From an uncultured Erysipelotrichaceae bacterium (GTDB taxonomy: Bacteria; Bacillota_I; Bacilli_A; Erysipelotrichales; Erysipelotrichaceae), in the NCBI GenBank assembly GCA_902782955.1, contig CACZPD010000141.1:1-5868 (forward strand): DNA of 5,868 bases. Direction: 5' to 3'. Below the pieces are notes generated by a model. That model ran no database searches. It had not been told where the DNA came from and was given only the letters and a program-made list of their open reading frames with translations. The position numbers and the translations under genes are program-made. Numbering within the stretch: position 1 is the first letter of the stretch; every line of letters begins with the position of its first letter. Positions 5,809 to 5,868 of the stretch are shown here, piece after piece.

Positions 5809-5868
5809 ATGAAAGTATTATTTGTAACGAGTGAGTGCGCTCCGTACTCAAAATCCGGGGGACTGGCG
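5809..5868 (+). CDS. glgA: Glycogen synthase, N-terminal fragment (runs off the right edge)
   Basis: Only the first 20 codons are present, reading MKVLFVTSECAPYSKSGGLA. This is the characteristic beginning of bacterial glycogen synthase (ADP-glucose:alpha-1,4-glucan glucosyltransferase, GT5). The KVLFV strand opens the N-terminal Rossmann domain, and KSGGLA is the K-x-G-G-L motif that contacts ADP-glucose. The enzyme elongates glycogen chains in the cytosol. The gene has a good ribosome site and its own TATAAT promoter, and is divergent from the membrane-protein operon. In many Bacillota it stands in a glg cluster, but no other glg gene is visible here. GT5 starch-synthase-type paralogues share this start, so the call rests on a short stretch. 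Confidence 0.88.
   Translation, partial: MKVLFVTSECAPYSKSGGLA

Overview
The window (5,868 bases, roughly half G+C by eye) looks like chromosomal DNA of a Gram-positive gut-type bacterium of the phylum Bacillota, perhaps Clostridia or Erysipelotrichia. The grounds are a CcdA-thioredoxin fusion, a MATE transporter carrying an RsbW-like ATPase tail, a DUF5684-type membrane protein, AGGA/GGGAG-type ribosome sites and a glycogen synthase. The exact family is inference. I see no mobile element, CRISPR array, tRNA or rRNA.

Layout. (1) Bases 1-1173, plus strand: a CcdA-like membrane electron carrier fused to a TlpA/ResA-like thioredoxin domain, cut by the left edge and closed by an intrinsic terminator (1177-1210). 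(2) 1241-3022, plus strand: one MATE transporter gene with a C-terminal histidine-kinase-type ATPase domain, broken into three reading-frame pieces by two single-base shifts that cancel out. (3) 3023-3052: a hairpin that can terminate transcription in both directions, between convergent genes. (4) 3051-5669, minus strand: a two-gene operon. The promoter-proximal gene encodes a polytopic membrane protein (DUF5684-like region, Pr6Pr/FAR-17a-like region and a cytosolic tail). The second encodes a membrane-anchored calcineurin-like metallophosphoesterase whose apparent coupled start (ATG 4147) is out of frame with its body, implying a third single-base shift. (5) 5652-5808: a divergent intergenic region with a TATAAT promoter. 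(6) 5809-5868, plus strand: the first 20 codons of glycogen synthase glgA, running off the right edge.

The genes do not form one pathway. They are a thiol-redox exporter, a transporter with a possible regulatory ATPase, a membrane protein/phosphoesterase pair and the start of a glycogen gene. The main points for a second look are the three frame breaks, each explicable as a one-base change in a short homopolymer (so sequence error is a serious possibility), the MATE-ATPase fusion with altered glycines in its ATP site, and the unusual domain combination of the 506-residue membrane protein.
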